From Paenibacillus dendrobii (lineage in GTDB: Bacteria; Bacillota; Bacilli; Paenibacillales; Paenibacillaceae): a DNA stretch of 64,000 nt. The notes beneath the pieces are model-generated. The model did no database searches, was not told the DNA's origin, and was given only the letters and a program-made list of their open reading frames with translations. The stretch lies in the NCBI RefSeq assembly GCF_009807035.1, contig NZ_WUBI01000001.1, forward strand, positions 3,008,785 through 3,072,784, read 5' to 3'. Position numbers and translations under genes: made by a program. Position 1 is the first letter of the stretch. Each line of letters begins with the position of its first letter. Of the stretch, positions 41,801 to 49,884 are shown piece after piece.

Positions 41801-42512
41801 CCGGCACGTCGGTCTGCTCGCCCCAAATTTGCGGGGAGGCTGGCGGCAGATCGGCATACCAGTCGTAAAAGCTCAGCATTTCGCCGCCAAGCAGGGAAAT
41901 GAATCTCGCTCCTGAAGCGTAGCTGATCATCGACATCGCCGGAATCGGGGTGAAGCCGGCAATGCGGTCCGGGCCGTATTTGCGAATCGTATATATTAAC
42001 TGCGCGGAGATCATCTTGGTCGCATCCGGCCAGGATACGCGCACATGGCCGCCTTTTCCGCGTGCTTTTTTGTATATTCTCGATTTTTCTGGATCTTCCA
42101 CGATGCTCGCCCAGGCTTTCACCGGATCGCCATGCTGGCTTAGGGCTTCATTCCACATATGCCACAGTTTGCCGCGCATATAAGGGTATTTCACGCGCAG
42201 CGGGCTGTATTCGTACCAGGAGAACGAGGCTCCGCGCGGGCAGCCGCGTGGTTCGAATTCCGGCATATCGGGTCCGCAGGATGGATAGTCAATCTGCTGG
42301 TTTTCCCAGGTGATAATTCCGTTTTTCACGAATACCTTCCAGCTGCACGAGCCCGTGCAGTTTACGCCGTGCGTCGTACGTACGACTTTGTCGTGGGACC
42401 AGCGCTTGCGGTACATATCCTCCCAGTCCCGGCTTTTCTCTTCAAGAACGGACCAGTTGTCCGAGTAGCTTTCCAATCGTTTGAAGAACTTCAGTCCTTG
42501 TTTCCGTTTCAT
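38838..42512 (-). CDS. narG: Respiratory nitrate reductase alpha subunit
   Basis: A 1224-residue molybdopterin oxidoreductase that reduces nitrate to nitrite on the cytoplasmic membrane face. The FS0 site H-x3-C-x3-C is in TTHGVNCTGSCSWKVFV (residues ~46-62) with the later Cys in EPRGCPRGAS. The Mo ligand Asp lies in the AGYLIMWGSN-region fold typical of NarG. Length is normal. ATG 42512 is taken as start, with GAAGGAG 12 bases upstream; a TTG at 42524 touches that site. First gene of narGHJI. Confidence 0.97.
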   Translation of the reverse strand: MKRKQGLKFFKRLESYSDNWSVLEEKSRDWEDMYRKRWSHDKVVRTTHGVNCTGSCSWKVFVKNGIITWENQQIDYPSCGPDMPEFEPRGCPRGASFSWYEYSPLRVKYPYMRGKLWHMWNEALSQHGDPVKAWASIVEDPEKSRIYKKARGKGGHVRVSWPDATKMISAQLIYTIRKYGPDRIAGFTPIPAMSMISYASGARFISLLGGEMLSFYDWYADLPPASPQIWGEQTDVPESSDWYNAGYLIMWGSNVPLTRTPDAHFMTEVRYKGTKVVSVAPDYAENVKFADNWLAPNPGTDAAVAQAMTHVILSEFYHKRQEPMFLNYAKQYTDMPFLLLLDEHEGGYKAGRFLRASDLGDASQHAEWKPVIFDENTDEITVPNGTMGQRWEAGKKWNLILEREDGSVIAPALSVESLGAERQTICFPFFDNNANGTFERQIPAKKAQLADGTERLVATVYDLMLSQYGIVPADSESKADGYDDADSFYTPAWQEKITGVKASVVVQIAREFAQNALDTGGRSMIIMGAGINHWFNSDTIYRSILNLVILTASQGVNGGGWAHYVGQEKCRPIEGWSTVAFAKDWQGQPRQQNATSFFYFATDQWKYEEMGADSLKSPTGGDIRYQHPADYNVLAARLGWLPSYPQFNKNSLTFAEEAASQGKTTNEEIVKHALAQIVSGDTKFAAEDPDAPENFPRSLFVWRSNLISSSAKGQEYFMKHLLGASDGLLSTPNEEDKPEEMVWREDVEGKLDLLVALDFRMTSTPMYADVVLPAATWYEKTDLSSTDMHPFVHPFNPAVDPLWESRSDWDIYRTIAQAFSEMAKTHLPGVYKDLVTSPLAHDSVSEIAQPYGRVLDWRKGEIEAIPGKTMPNLTMVERDYTKLYDKYVTLGPNLETGKVGAHGVSFSVAEEYEELKRMNGTYYDDTIKNGLPKLHTARNAADAILHISSATNGKVSQRAWESAEKDTGVSLKDISADRAAERITFQSITSQPREVIPTPVFSGSNKMGRRYSPFTTNIERLVPFRTLTGRQHFYIDHEIFLQFGEALPVYKPTLPPMVFGPRDKQITGGRDTLVLRYLTPHGKWNIHSTYQDNLHMLTLFRGGPTVWINNDDAAANDIQDNDWLEVYNRNGVVTARAVVSHRMPKGTMYMYHAQDKHINVPGSEITKDRGGSHNAPTRIHVKPTQMVGGYAQLSYGFNYYGPIGNQRDVYVAVRKMKEVDWLED

Positions 42513-42714
42513 AGGACGCTTCAACTCCTTCTGTGAATGACCATGATCGGGGAATCAATGTGTCGTCCATTCGTATAACTTTATTATGAGCGTCACGTTT
42601 GGCGGTTCCTATTAGGGAATCTCCTATATCACGGCTAGAAATCCCTTGGTTGGCGGGAAGAGCGACGATGAACTCATGCTTTTCGCCCTAAAAGATTGGA
42701 GCTAATAAAATCGG

Positions 42715-42927
42715 GAGGTGCCTTCTACCCTTGAGCATGGTGCGGGGATGGATTCCGGGTTTCAGCACTGTTGAAGCCGTGTTTCCTGAATGAATTGAAA
42801 GGTTGGAACACGGCTTCAAAGGCGGTACGTAAACTTTCCACCCCGAATCCATTCCCCGTTCGGAGGTACAGCTACGAAAGTGCAACGAAAATCTTGAAGT
42901 CCAAATCTGCATAATACCCGGCACCTC
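42715..42927. repeat. Large imperfect palindromic element upstream of narG
   Basis: Three nested arm pairs are seen: GAGGTGCC (42715-42722) with GGCACCTC (42920-42927); GGGGATGGATTC (42744-42755) with GAATCCATTCCCC (42845-42857); and TTGAAGCCGTGTT (42771-42783) with AACACGGCTTCAA (42807-42819). The right arm carries extra unpaired sequence. The shape suits a MITE-like or other dispersed intergenic element or a structured RNA. The minus-strand frame across it is not a credible gene. The remaining ~200 bases to narG hold the nar promoter region, where I could not fix a promoter. Confidence 0.65.
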
Positions 42928-42963
42928 TACTATCCCTTACCCCAGCACAACCTTTCCTCACAA

Positions 42964-42998
42964 TAAAAAGCCCTTTCTTCATCTCGTGAAGAAAGGGC
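42964..42998 (-). terminator. Terminator after ric/scdA
   Basis: GCCCTTTCTTCA and TGAAGAAAGGGC form a 12-bp stem, then TTTTTATT on the minus strand. Confidence 0.88.
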
Positions 42999-43026
42999 CA
43001 CAATGACTGTCGTTTATCCTTATTAG

Positions 43027-43725
43027 CTACACCGCTGCGCGAATCCGCTCGAACAGCACGTTATTTTCCAAGTGAATATGCTCAAATGTATCCTTCTCCA
43101 GCAGCGCAAGGCGTTGATATACAAGCCGGTACGTGCCGCAAGCGTCCGCAGGGAGCGCGAAATCGCTCGTGATTTCCCGCAGCTCCTTCAGCAGGTTCCC
43201 CGCCTGCTCATGCTCCTGCTCCAGCTCGGTTACATGCGGCTTCAGCTCTGCCGAAGCCTCGGGACCGGGCTGCGCAACAAATTTCATAATCAGTGGAAAT
43301 ACGTTTTGATCCTCATCCTCAGTATGCTCAAGCAGTTCCTTTTTCAAGTCCTCAAAAATCTCCTGCACCCGCAGCAGCTCCGGATGATGTTCTCCATGCA
43401 CGCGGGCCAGCTTCGTCACATATGGCGTCAACGCGGGAAGCTCCTCGCGCAGGAAGGCGTGATGCTTGTTCTGGATGTAACCGATCAGCTCGGGCTCGGT
43501 CAAATCTCCGGGTCTGCGCTCGTGATATTCCGCCATTTTCACTTCAAGGGTCTTTATTTGCTCTAGCACCGCACCTGGATCAAGCTTCCGTTTGGCAGCC
43601 GCCTCCTCCAAAGGGATTTTACCGCCGCAGCAAAAATCGATGCGCAGCGCACGGAACAGATCCGCGGATTGGGGAATGGCCGTGACAATATCGGAAACTT
43701 GCGTTTGCAGCGTGATTGGACTCAT
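43027..43725 (-). CDS. scdA: Iron-sulfur cluster repair di-iron protein (ScdA/Ric/YtfE)
   Basis: A 232-residue protein. The N-terminal ScdA domain has the paired Cys in IDFCCGGKIPLEEA (residues ~30-40); the C-terminal hemerythrin-like domain carries the di-iron ligands (KHHAFLREELP; HGEHHPEL; EHTEDEDQNVFP; EQEHEQAG; HIHLENNVLF). It repairs clusters damaged by nitric oxide and oxidants, a by-product risk of nitrate respiration next door. An FNR-type site at -41.5 of a -10 box suggests anaerobic induction. Confidence 0.94.
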   Translation of the reverse strand: MSPITLQTQVSDIVTAIPQSADLFRALRIDFCCGGKIPLEEAAAKRKLDPGAVLEQIKTLEVKMAEYHERRPGDLTEPELIGYIQNKHHAFLREELPALTPYVTKLARVHGEHHPELLRVQEIFEDLKKELLEHTEDEDQNVFPLIMKFVAQPGPEASAELKPHVTELEQEHEQAGNLLKELREITSDFALPADACGTYRLVYQRLALLEKDTFEHIHLENNVLFERIRAAV

Positions 43726-43825
43726 AGGAATAACCTCCAGTGATTTGTAGAGTGTGAACGTTTCGGACTACCTGAGCAAAGCATCCCGGTGGGGCTTTTC
43801 CCGCGCCGCTGCTTGCTATAGGTCC

Positions 43826-43868
43826 AGTATAAAGTTCGGTCTCCCCATTTCGTGTGATTCCGGTCATA
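43826..43868 (-). promoter_or_regulatory. FNR-dependent class II promoter of scdA
   Basis: On the minus strand TGTGA/TCATA-type dyad (TGTGA-TTCCGG-TCATA on plus, 43853-43868) lies upstream of TATACT (43826-43831). The dyad centre is about 41.5 bases from the inferred start site at ~43819, the standard activating position for FNR/CRP proteins. Confidence 0.68.
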
Positions 43869-43954
43869 CGAATAATCAACGATTTGTGAACCCTGCTGTT
43901 CGCCTGTTCATGATAATACTCCGTAAATATTTTCCTGAAATCCATTCCACACTG

Positions 43955-43968
43955 CCATACTTGTATGG
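43955..43968. promoter_or_regulatory. Palindromic operator upstream of GntR gene
   Basis: CCATAC-TT-GTATGG is a perfect 14-bp palindrome ~43 bases before the GntR reading frame, followed by a further GTATGGT half-site. Probably the autoregulatory site of the GntR protein. Confidence 0.55.
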
Positions 43969-44010
43969 TAGTATGGTGAAAATAGGAGGTGACTTTTCAT
44001 CGATACTACG

Positions 44011-44673
44011 ATGCATTCCACTGCCTCAGCAGGCAGCGTCGTCTACACCCGGCTGAAACAGCAGATTGTCAGCCTAGAGCTTCAGCCTGGCACTCCCCTT
44101 TCCGAAAAAGAAGTCTCCCTGACTTTTGAAGTCAGCCGCACACCCGTCCGTGAAAGTTTTGTCAGACTGGCCCAGGAAGGGTTGGTCATCGTGCTTCCGC
44201 AGCGTGGAACCCGCGTCAGCCTGATCGACTCCGAGCTCGTGGAAGAGGCCCGCTTCATGCGGGAGCAGTTGGAGAAGGCCGTGATTCGGCTCGCCTGCGA
44301 TTGTTTTCCGGACGATATGCTGACTCTTCTCGGCAACAATGTATCACTGCAGCTGGAAAGCATGGAACGGCAGGACGGCAAGCGCATGTTTGAGCTGGAC
44401 GAAGATTTTCACCGTATTTTGTTTGAAGGGGTCCGCAAGCGGGGCACCTGGAATGTCATCCAGCAGATGAACGCGCACCTGAACCGCAGCCGCATCCTTT
44501 GGCTGTCCACCGATCCCCACTGGGGCGTACTGTGCGAGCAGCATCAAGACATGGTCCAAGCCATCCGCAGCCATGACGCGGACCGTGCCGAGCAGCTCAT
44601 GAAGGAGCATCTCAGCTTAAGCATATCCAACCTGGCAACGCTGAAAGAACAATACCCGGATTATTTTAAATAA
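44011..44673 (+). CDS. GntR-family (FadR/FCD subfamily) transcriptional regulator
   Basis: A regulator of ~220 residues. N-terminal winged helix: VVYTRLKQQIVSLELQPGTPL, SEKEVSLTFEVSRTPVRESF, RLAQEGLVIVLPQRGTRVS (residues ~10-75). The C-terminal FCD ligand domain is helical with His ligands (DEDFHRILFEG; EQHQDMVQAI; EHLSLS). It precedes uxuA by 64 bases on the same strand, so it likely responds to a hexuronate-pathway sugar acid. The best ribosome site (AGGAGGTGA) is seven bases before an in-frame ATC, not the ATG, so four extra residues from a near-cognate start are possible. Confidence 0.88.
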   Translation: MHSTASAGSVVYTRLKQQIVSLELQPGTPLSEKEVSLTFEVSRTPVRESFVRLAQEGLVIVLPQRGTRVSLIDSELVEEARFMREQLEKAVIRLACDCFPDDMLTLLGNNVSLQLESMERQDGKRMFELDEDFHRILFEGVRKRGTWNVIQQMNAHLNRSRILWLSTDPHWGVLCEQHQDMVQAIRSHDADRAEQLMKEHLSLSISNLATLKEQYPDYFK

Positions 44674-44737
44674 TTGATTGGATTCTTTGATTCTAAGTTT
44701 CTTCTTATCTCCACTACATATAAAGGCGGTGCAAAAC

Positions 44738-45871
44738 ATGCGTATGGTTTTCCGCTGGTTCGGCGAAGACAATGATACCGTCACGTTGGATCAGATCAAG
44801 CAAATTCCGGGTGTCGAAGGGCTCGTGTGGTCGCTGCATGATGTTCCTGCCGGAGAAGAATGGCCTATGGAAAAGATAGAGGCAGTCAAGCGACAAGCAG
44901 ATTCATATGGTTTTCATCTGGATGTTGTCGAAAGCGTGAACGTACATGAGGATATTAAGCTAGGCCTCCCCAGCCGTGACCGCTATATCCAAAATTACAT
45001 CCGGACGATCGAGAAACTGGCGGCCGTTGGCGTTAAGGTGATTTGCTACAACTTCATGCCCGTGTTCGATTGGGCTCGGACCGATCTGCACAAGCGGATG
45101 GACGACGGTTCAACTGCCCTCTTTTTTGAAAAAGCGAAAATACACGGCATCGATCCACTCGAGCTTGTGCAATCCATCAATCAGAGCAGCATGCTGACGA
45201 TGCCCGGCTGGGAGCCTGAGCGCCTAGCTCATCTGACCTCGCTGTTCGAAGCCTATCGGAACGTGACGGAGGAAGACCTGTGGGATCATCTCTCCTACTT
45301 TTTGGAGGCCGTCATTCCGACTGCCGAACGCTGTGGCATCCAAATGGCCATTCATCCGGATGATCCGCCATGGCCGATCTTTGGGCTGCCTCGCATCATT
45401 ACCGGCCAGAATAACCTGCGTCGTTTGCTATCTCTGGTCGACAGTCCATCCAACGGGATCACGCTGTGCAGCGGATCACTCGGGGCTAACCCGGCCAATG
45501 ATATCGTAGGCATGATTCATGAATTCCACGAACGGATTCCGTTTGCTCATATCCGCAATGTCCGCGTATACGACAATGGCGATTTTATCGAAACATCCCA
45601 CCGAACGCAGGACGGGACCGTTGATATCTCCGGCATCGTAAAGGCGTATCACGACAATGGTTTCAACGGATATGCCAGACCGGACCACGGACGCCATCTC
45701 TGGGGAGAAGAATGCCGACCGGGTTATGGACTGTATGACCGCGCACTTGGCATTATGTATCTGTGGGGACTATGGGATGCCCTGGAGAGAGTCTCGCCAA
45801 TAGCACAGTCAGCACAGTCAGCACAGTCAGCACAGTCAAAGCAGCCATCAGCCTCCTCTCAGCGCAACTAA
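44738..45871 (+). CDS. uxuA: Mannonate dehydratase
   Basis: A 377-residue TIM-barrel enzyme that dehydrates D-mannonate to 2-keto-3-deoxygluconate in glucuronate breakdown. Typical blocks are FRWFGEDNDTVTLDQIKQIPG, HPDDPPWPIFGLPRI (metal His) and LCSGSLGANPANDI, HIRNVRV. Start ATG has AAAGGCGG. The C-terminal ~20 residues are a non-conserved AQS repeat made by four tandem copies of a 9-base unit. It follows the GntR regulator; no other hexuronate genes are in the window. Confidence 0.95.
   Translation: MRMVFRWFGEDNDTVTLDQIKQIPGVEGLVWSLHDVPAGEEWPMEKIEAVKRQADSYGFHLDVVESVNVHEDIKLGLPSRDRYIQNYIRTIEKLAAVGVKVICYNFMPVFDWARTDLHKRMDDGSTALFFEKAKIHGIDPLELVQSINQSSMLTMPGWEPERLAHLTSLFEAYRNVTEEDLWDHLSYFLEAVIPTAERCGIQMAIHPDDPPWPIFGLPRIITGQNNLRRLLSLVDSPSNGITLCSGSLGANPANDIVGMIHEFHERIPFAHIRNVRVYDNGDFIETSHRTQDGTVDISGIVKAYHDNGFNGYARPDHGRHLWGEECRPGYGLYDRALGIMYLWGLWDALERVSPIAQSAQSAQSAQSKQPSASSQRN
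45803..45838 (+). repeat. Tandem 9-bp repeat at uxuA 3' end
   Basis: Four perfect head-to-tail copies of GCACAGTCA, in frame, adding AQS units to the C-terminus. Because the unit is nine bases, copy-number change keeps the frame. Confidence 0.9.
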
Positions 45872-45921
45872 AAAAGGGGCTGTCCCTTGGTCTATTCGAC
45901 CGGGGCAGCCCCTCATTTTTT
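45870..45921. terminator. Bidirectional terminator between uxuA and pulA
   Basis: GGGGCTG and CAGCCCC form the outer stem with CCTTGGTC/GACCGGGG inside; A-run on the left and T-run on the right. Confidence 0.85.
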
Positions 45922-47923
45922 ATTCAACCGCTAATACGACCGTGCCGATCCCCGAGACGGTTATTCCCTCTGGATTCAACATTTGCACCTGTTCTTCTCC
46001 GAACAGTAAAATCCATGCTCCCAAAGCGGGAAGCTTCAATTGAGTCTCCTCTGATCTCGCATGATACAGCACATATAGATGCTTGGCCGAATCCCCTCCG
46101 GCATGCTCTCGCAGCGTATAAGCTACACAGCCGGCCGGCGCCTCTTCAAATACGAGATGCTCTCTGATTAGCGCCGCCGTCCGCAGTCGGAATCCCGCAT
46201 GCTCCTTACGGAACCGGATCAGCTGCTTCATATAATTGACATCGCTCCAATGAGCAGCACTACGTTCCCAATCCATCCAGTTGATCTCGTCGGGAGATCT
46301 ATAGCTGTTCTCCACTCCGCTTTTTGTCCTCATAAATTCCTGGCCTGCATGGATAAACGGTATGCCCTGGCTTGTGAGAATCATAGCGGACCCCAAGCGA
46401 TGCATTCTTCTGCGCTCTTCCTCGGTACATCCTTCAGTCGAGAGAACAAGCTTGTCCCACATGGTATGATTATCGTGGCATTCCGCATAATTGACGCTTT
46501 GAACCGGCTCGGAAGCAAACTGACGCAATTTCCCGTTATATTCAATTCCTCCGGCTACGCCTTTTCGGATATCATTCTCATAACCGCTTGCGCCGCTGAT
46601 AAACCCTTTATGTTCATGAATGAATATGCTTCCCTTTACTGCATCCCGGAATCCATCATTAAATTGTCCGATCCCCGGAAGCAAATGTGCATTCCCCTGA
46701 ATAGCCCGCTCCTCTGCAGGAAGCGTCGTACTCATATTCCAGCCCTCGCCAATCGTAATAATGGAAGGATCGATCTCGTCCAGACGTCGGCGGATTTCAT
46801 TCATTGTTTCGATATCTGTCAGACCCATCAGGTCAAAACGGAAACCATCAATGTGGTACTCCTTCACCCAGTGCAGGACGGAATCAACGATGAATTTGCG
46901 TGCCATTTTCCTCTCCGAAGCAAACTCATTGCCGCAGAATGAACCGTCCGAAAGCGCCCCGTCGCTGGTGTAACGCAAATAATAACCCGGTACCAGCTTG
47001 GTGAAGTTGATCAGATACCAATCATAGACGTGATTGTAGACGACATCCATAATCACGCGCAGGCCTTTGTCATGCAGCGTCTGGATCATCTGTTTCATTT
47101 CTGTAATCCGCACGGATGGCTCGTATGGATCGGTAGCGTAAGAGCCTTCGGGAACATTATAGTTTTTCGGATCATAGCCCCAGTTGTACTGCGGAATGTC
47201 CAGCCTTGACTCATCTACGCTTTCTGTAGAATAGTCATACACCGGCAGCAGCTGAACATGCGTAACACCAAGGCTCCGGATGTGGTCAAGCCCGGTTGAA
47301 ATGTTCTTTGGTCCCTTCGTTCCTTCTTCGGCAAGCCCCAAGTACTTCCCAGGATGAGATATGCCGCTACTCGGATGAATGGACAAGTCACGAAGATGCA
47401 GCTCATAAATCACGGCATCCACTGGAGAAGCCAGCAGAGGCTTGTCCGGTATCCAGTGGCTCGGATCCGTTGCAGACAGGTCGACAATGGCCCCGCGGTC
47501 TCCGTTGATACCCACGGCTACTGCGTAAGGGTCCACCGCCTCATTCCACTGCTCCCCGATTTTAACCTTATACTTGTATCCGATTCCCTTGTAATCGCCT
47601 TCTATCCGGAGCACCCAGGTTCCTTGCGTATCTCTGACCATCTCCATCTCTTCAGCAAACGTACAAGCCCACACCGGGTACAACAGCACTTTTACTTCCG
47701 TAGCCGTAGGAGCCCAAACACGGAACTTCGTTTCTTCAGGCGTATAGCGTACGCCTAGATCATCGCCGTCGTAAGCATAAAAAAAGTCAAAATCAGCATC
47801 AAAGACAGAAATGCCGTTTGTGGTAGCCGGATCTCCATAGTCTACAACGACATCATGTTCCTTTTGTACCGCCACATCAGCCACCCCTAAAATTTTGTAA
47901 TTATGTTCATTATAGCAAGCCAT
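45920..47923 (-). CDS. pulA: Pullulanase, type I (cytoplasmic)
   Basis: A 667-residue GH13 debranching enzyme. It has a CBM48-like N-terminal domain (YTPEETKFRVWAPTATEV, ~60), the type I pullulanase motif YNWGYDPKNYNVPEGSY (~245), nucleophile Asp in DGFRFDLMGL, acid/base Glu in IITIGEGWNM and the ECHDNHTMWDK region. It splits alpha-1,6 bonds of pullulan, glycogen or limit dextrins. No signal peptide, so it acts inside the cell. Alone on its strand between two terminator-like regions. Confidence 0.95.
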   Translation of the reverse strand: MACYNEHNYKILGVADVAVQKEHDVVVDYGDPATTNGISVFDADFDFFYAYDGDDLGVRYTPEETKFRVWAPTATEVKVLLYPVWACTFAEEMEMVRDTQGTWVLRIEGDYKGIGYKYKVKIGEQWNEAVDPYAVAVGINGDRGAIVDLSATDPSHWIPDKPLLASPVDAVIYELHLRDLSIHPSSGISHPGKYLGLAEEGTKGPKNISTGLDHIRSLGVTHVQLLPVYDYSTESVDESRLDIPQYNWGYDPKNYNVPEGSYATDPYEPSVRITEMKQMIQTLHDKGLRVIMDVVYNHVYDWYLINFTKLVPGYYLRYTSDGALSDGSFCGNEFASERKMARKFIVDSVLHWVKEYHIDGFRFDLMGLTDIETMNEIRRRLDEIDPSIITIGEGWNMSTTLPAEERAIQGNAHLLPGIGQFNDGFRDAVKGSIFIHEHKGFISGASGYENDIRKGVAGGIEYNGKLRQFASEPVQSVNYAECHDNHTMWDKLVLSTEGCTEEERRRMHRLGSAMILTSQGIPFIHAGQEFMRTKSGVENSYRSPDEINWMDWERSAAHWSDVNYMKQLIRFRKEHAGFRLRTAALIREHLVFEEAPAGCVAYTLREHAGGDSAKHLYVLYHARSEETQLKLPALGAWILLFGEEQVQMLNPEGITVSGIGTVVLAVE

Positions 47924-48119
47924 GGCGGGAGATGTACCCGCTTTTGAACTGTTCCGGACCGATTTTTTTGAAAATAATCATATTCGCTCGCTCCTCAAGA
48001 GAGCTTATTGTGCCTTTTCCAGCTGCGGTAACGTTCTGATATCATCAATTCAATCTTTATGTAGTTGTCCAATGTATCTTCGACATGATAAATCGTAGGC
48101 AAGCCACTAGCCAATCGGG

Positions 48120-48365
48120 TTACAAAATCTTTCGCCGTGTAAAAACTGGCTCCTCACGGAATCCCTTGCCTTGCAGTTCCTGAGCGATTTGATCAAGCCG
48201 ATCGATTGCTTCCTGCTTCACGGGATACGGTTCGTATGTTGGATTTATCGTCTTTCTATCCGAATACAACCGACCCTTAATGATATTAACAATACAGACT
48301 TGTTTTCCTTCCGTAATCACCAAATGCCGATAGTCCTTAAAGGTCTTTCCCTGCTTGGTGAACAC
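48120..48365 (-). CDS. Hypothetical protein (uncertain start)
   Basis: An 81-codon frame from a GTG at 48365, VFTKQGKTFKDYRHLVITEG..., basic, with no known domain. The GTG has only a weak site, yet GGGAGGGACGAGC lies upstream at good spacing to an in-frame ATA 21 bases before, which would add YNKIEVV. Either the start is near-cognate or an ATG has mutated. It stands alone between pulA and a repeat-bearing non-coding stretch. Confidence 0.5.
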   Translation of the reverse strand: MFTKQGKTFKDYRHLVITEGKQVCIVNIIKGRLYSDRKTINPTYEPYPVKQEAIDRLDQIAQELQGKGFREEPVFTRRKIL

Positions 48366-49011
48366 AACCTCTATTTTGTTGTATATGCTCGTCCCTCCCT
48401 ATGTCATATCATTGACTTCAAGACTGATTCATGATGTCAACCATAGCCTACAGCAGGTTATGATTGAAAGAAATCCGTCAAATGAACCATAAGCCTTACC
48501 GATACAAAAAAAAGAAAGCTACTCACGCTCTGAATAGCTCTCTCCGTATAATTGCATCAGCATGTGTGCCGAGCCCTTCTTAGTTGTTAAAATCCCTGTA
48601 GAAACATAAAAATTACTGTCCTCTCCTCCAACATCCCATCCCGCCTACTCCCACGTCGTCTCTCGCCTATTTCTGAGATAATAATTGGTGTCCGCCCATG
48701 TGAGGTTTAATCGAGTAGAAACTGGAAAGAAACTGGTTCAATTGTGAACGAAAACGAATAATAATTAGTGTCCACGAAGAGAAGGGGAAGAGACGGGAAA
48801 ACCATTGGGGATAGGAAATGATCGAGTCAAAGCTTGAATAGAGAATCGAGAAAAGCCTTGATGAGACTGGATTTATGCTTGAGTAAAGGATCGGGGAATG
48901 GCTTGAGGAGGCTTTAATAGGTAGAGAAAAGACTGGAGGTTTGGTTGGAGTTATGCCGACCAGTTTCCAGTCTTTGGTGAGTTTGAGGACAGTTATTTCG
49001 GGTGAGGACAG
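48366..49011. other. Non-coding stretch with degenerate TGTCC repeats
   Basis: No credible gene. It holds AATTACTGTCCTC at 48611-48623, ATAATAATTGGTGTCC near 48680 and ATAATAATTAGTGTCC near 48759, and two direct copies of GAGGACAGTTATTT at 48985-48998 and 49004-49017, which are near-inverse to the first. Purine-rich text with many GA steps fills 48770-48950. A stem AAAGACTGGA/TCCAGTCTTT (around 48930-48975) could end the methyltransferase transcript. Confidence 0.6.
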
Positions 49012-49833
49012 TTATTTAGGTGGTTGGACAGGAATTATTGTTGTTGTAAAATCCCGCTGACGCATCGCCTCAAACAGCATCACCGTCGAAGCCATGGCCA
49101 CGTTCAGCGATTCCGCCCGGCCCTTCATCGGAATAATCACCGACTCGTCCACCAGCTGCTGCGCAGCGTCCGATACGCCTTTGGCTTCATTGCCGACAAG
49201 CAGCCATGATGCCTTCGTAAAATCATACCCGTAGCATGTCGATGTCGCTTGCAGGCTTGTGCTAACGATCCGAACGCCCTGTTCTTTGGCTTCGGGGATA
49301 ATCTCCAGCAAGTCCCCTTCGATAACAGGAAGATGAAAAATCGACCCCATGGTGGAGCGAATCGTTTTCGGATTATGAATATCCGCCGAGCCTCGTCCTA
49401 CAATCACTCCATCTGCCCCGGCAGCATCCGCTGTACGGATAATGGTACCGACGTTGCCTGGATCCTGAACACCATCGAGCACGATAACCAAGCTGTTCTT
49501 TCGCTGCAGAAGCAGGCCTATCGCCGCTGATTGCTTTCGGACAACCGCAAATACCGGCTGCGGCGTTTTGGTATCCGAGCACTTGGCAATAACCGCTGCG
49601 GAAACCCCGATCCACTCCACTTCGGTTCCCGCCCCTGTCATATGCAAGAGCTCATTGGGAATTCCCTGATCAACATCGAATGCCACGCACTCCAGATCAG
49701 CTCCGGACCGTAAAGCTTCCTGTACCAAATGAATGCCTTCAATAATATATTTTTGCTGCTTGTCCCGATGTTTCTTCTCAAGCAGCTGCGCCCATTCTTT
49801 TACACGGGCATTTTGCGGTGATAAAATATCCAT
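49012..49833 (-). CDS. TrmH-family (SpoU) RNA 2'-O-methyltransferase
   Basis: A 273-residue protein: N-terminal substrate-binding domain (KYIIEGIHLVQEAL) and C-terminal SPOUT knot with motif 1 NVGTIIRTADAAGADGVI, motif 2 WLLVGNEAKGVSD and motif 3 SLNVAMASTVMLFEA. It is like B. subtilis YsgA. It should methylate ribose in rRNA or tRNA; the site is unknown. The stop codon lies inside a copy of the GAGGACAGTTATTT repeat, so the last residues may have been shaped by that element. Confidence 0.92.
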   Translation of the reverse strand: MDILSPQNARVKEWAQLLEKKHRDKQQKYIIEGIHLVQEALRSGADLECVAFDVDQGIPNELLHMTGAGTEVEWIGVSAAVIAKCSDTKTPQPVFAVVRKQSAAIGLLLQRKNSLVIVLDGVQDPGNVGTIIRTADAAGADGVIVGRGSADIHNPKTIRSTMGSIFHLPVIEGDLLEIIPEAKEQGVRIVSTSLQATSTCYGYDFTKASWLLVGNEAKGVSDAAQQLVDESVIIPMKGRAESLNVAMASTVMLFEAMRQRDFTTTIIPVQPPK

Positions 49834-49884
49834 GAATACCGTCCTTCTTTAAGCCATGCTTATCAACTAAATTGCCCCGCAGGC

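Noticed and set aside
42541..42600. TTGATTCCCCGATCA and CGTGACGCTCAT upstream of narG considered as FNR sites
   Set aside because: Spacing (N6 or N3) does not fit either the TTGAT-N4-ATCAA or the TGTGA-N6-TCACA pattern.
42688..42924. 78-codon minus-strand ORF in the palindromic element
   Set aside because: It spans both arms of the hairpin and looks like no protein family; the palindrome explains the open frame.
48611..49017. Short repeats considered as a CRISPR array
   Set aside because: Copies are few, degenerate, irregularly spaced and in both orientations; no cas genes in the window.
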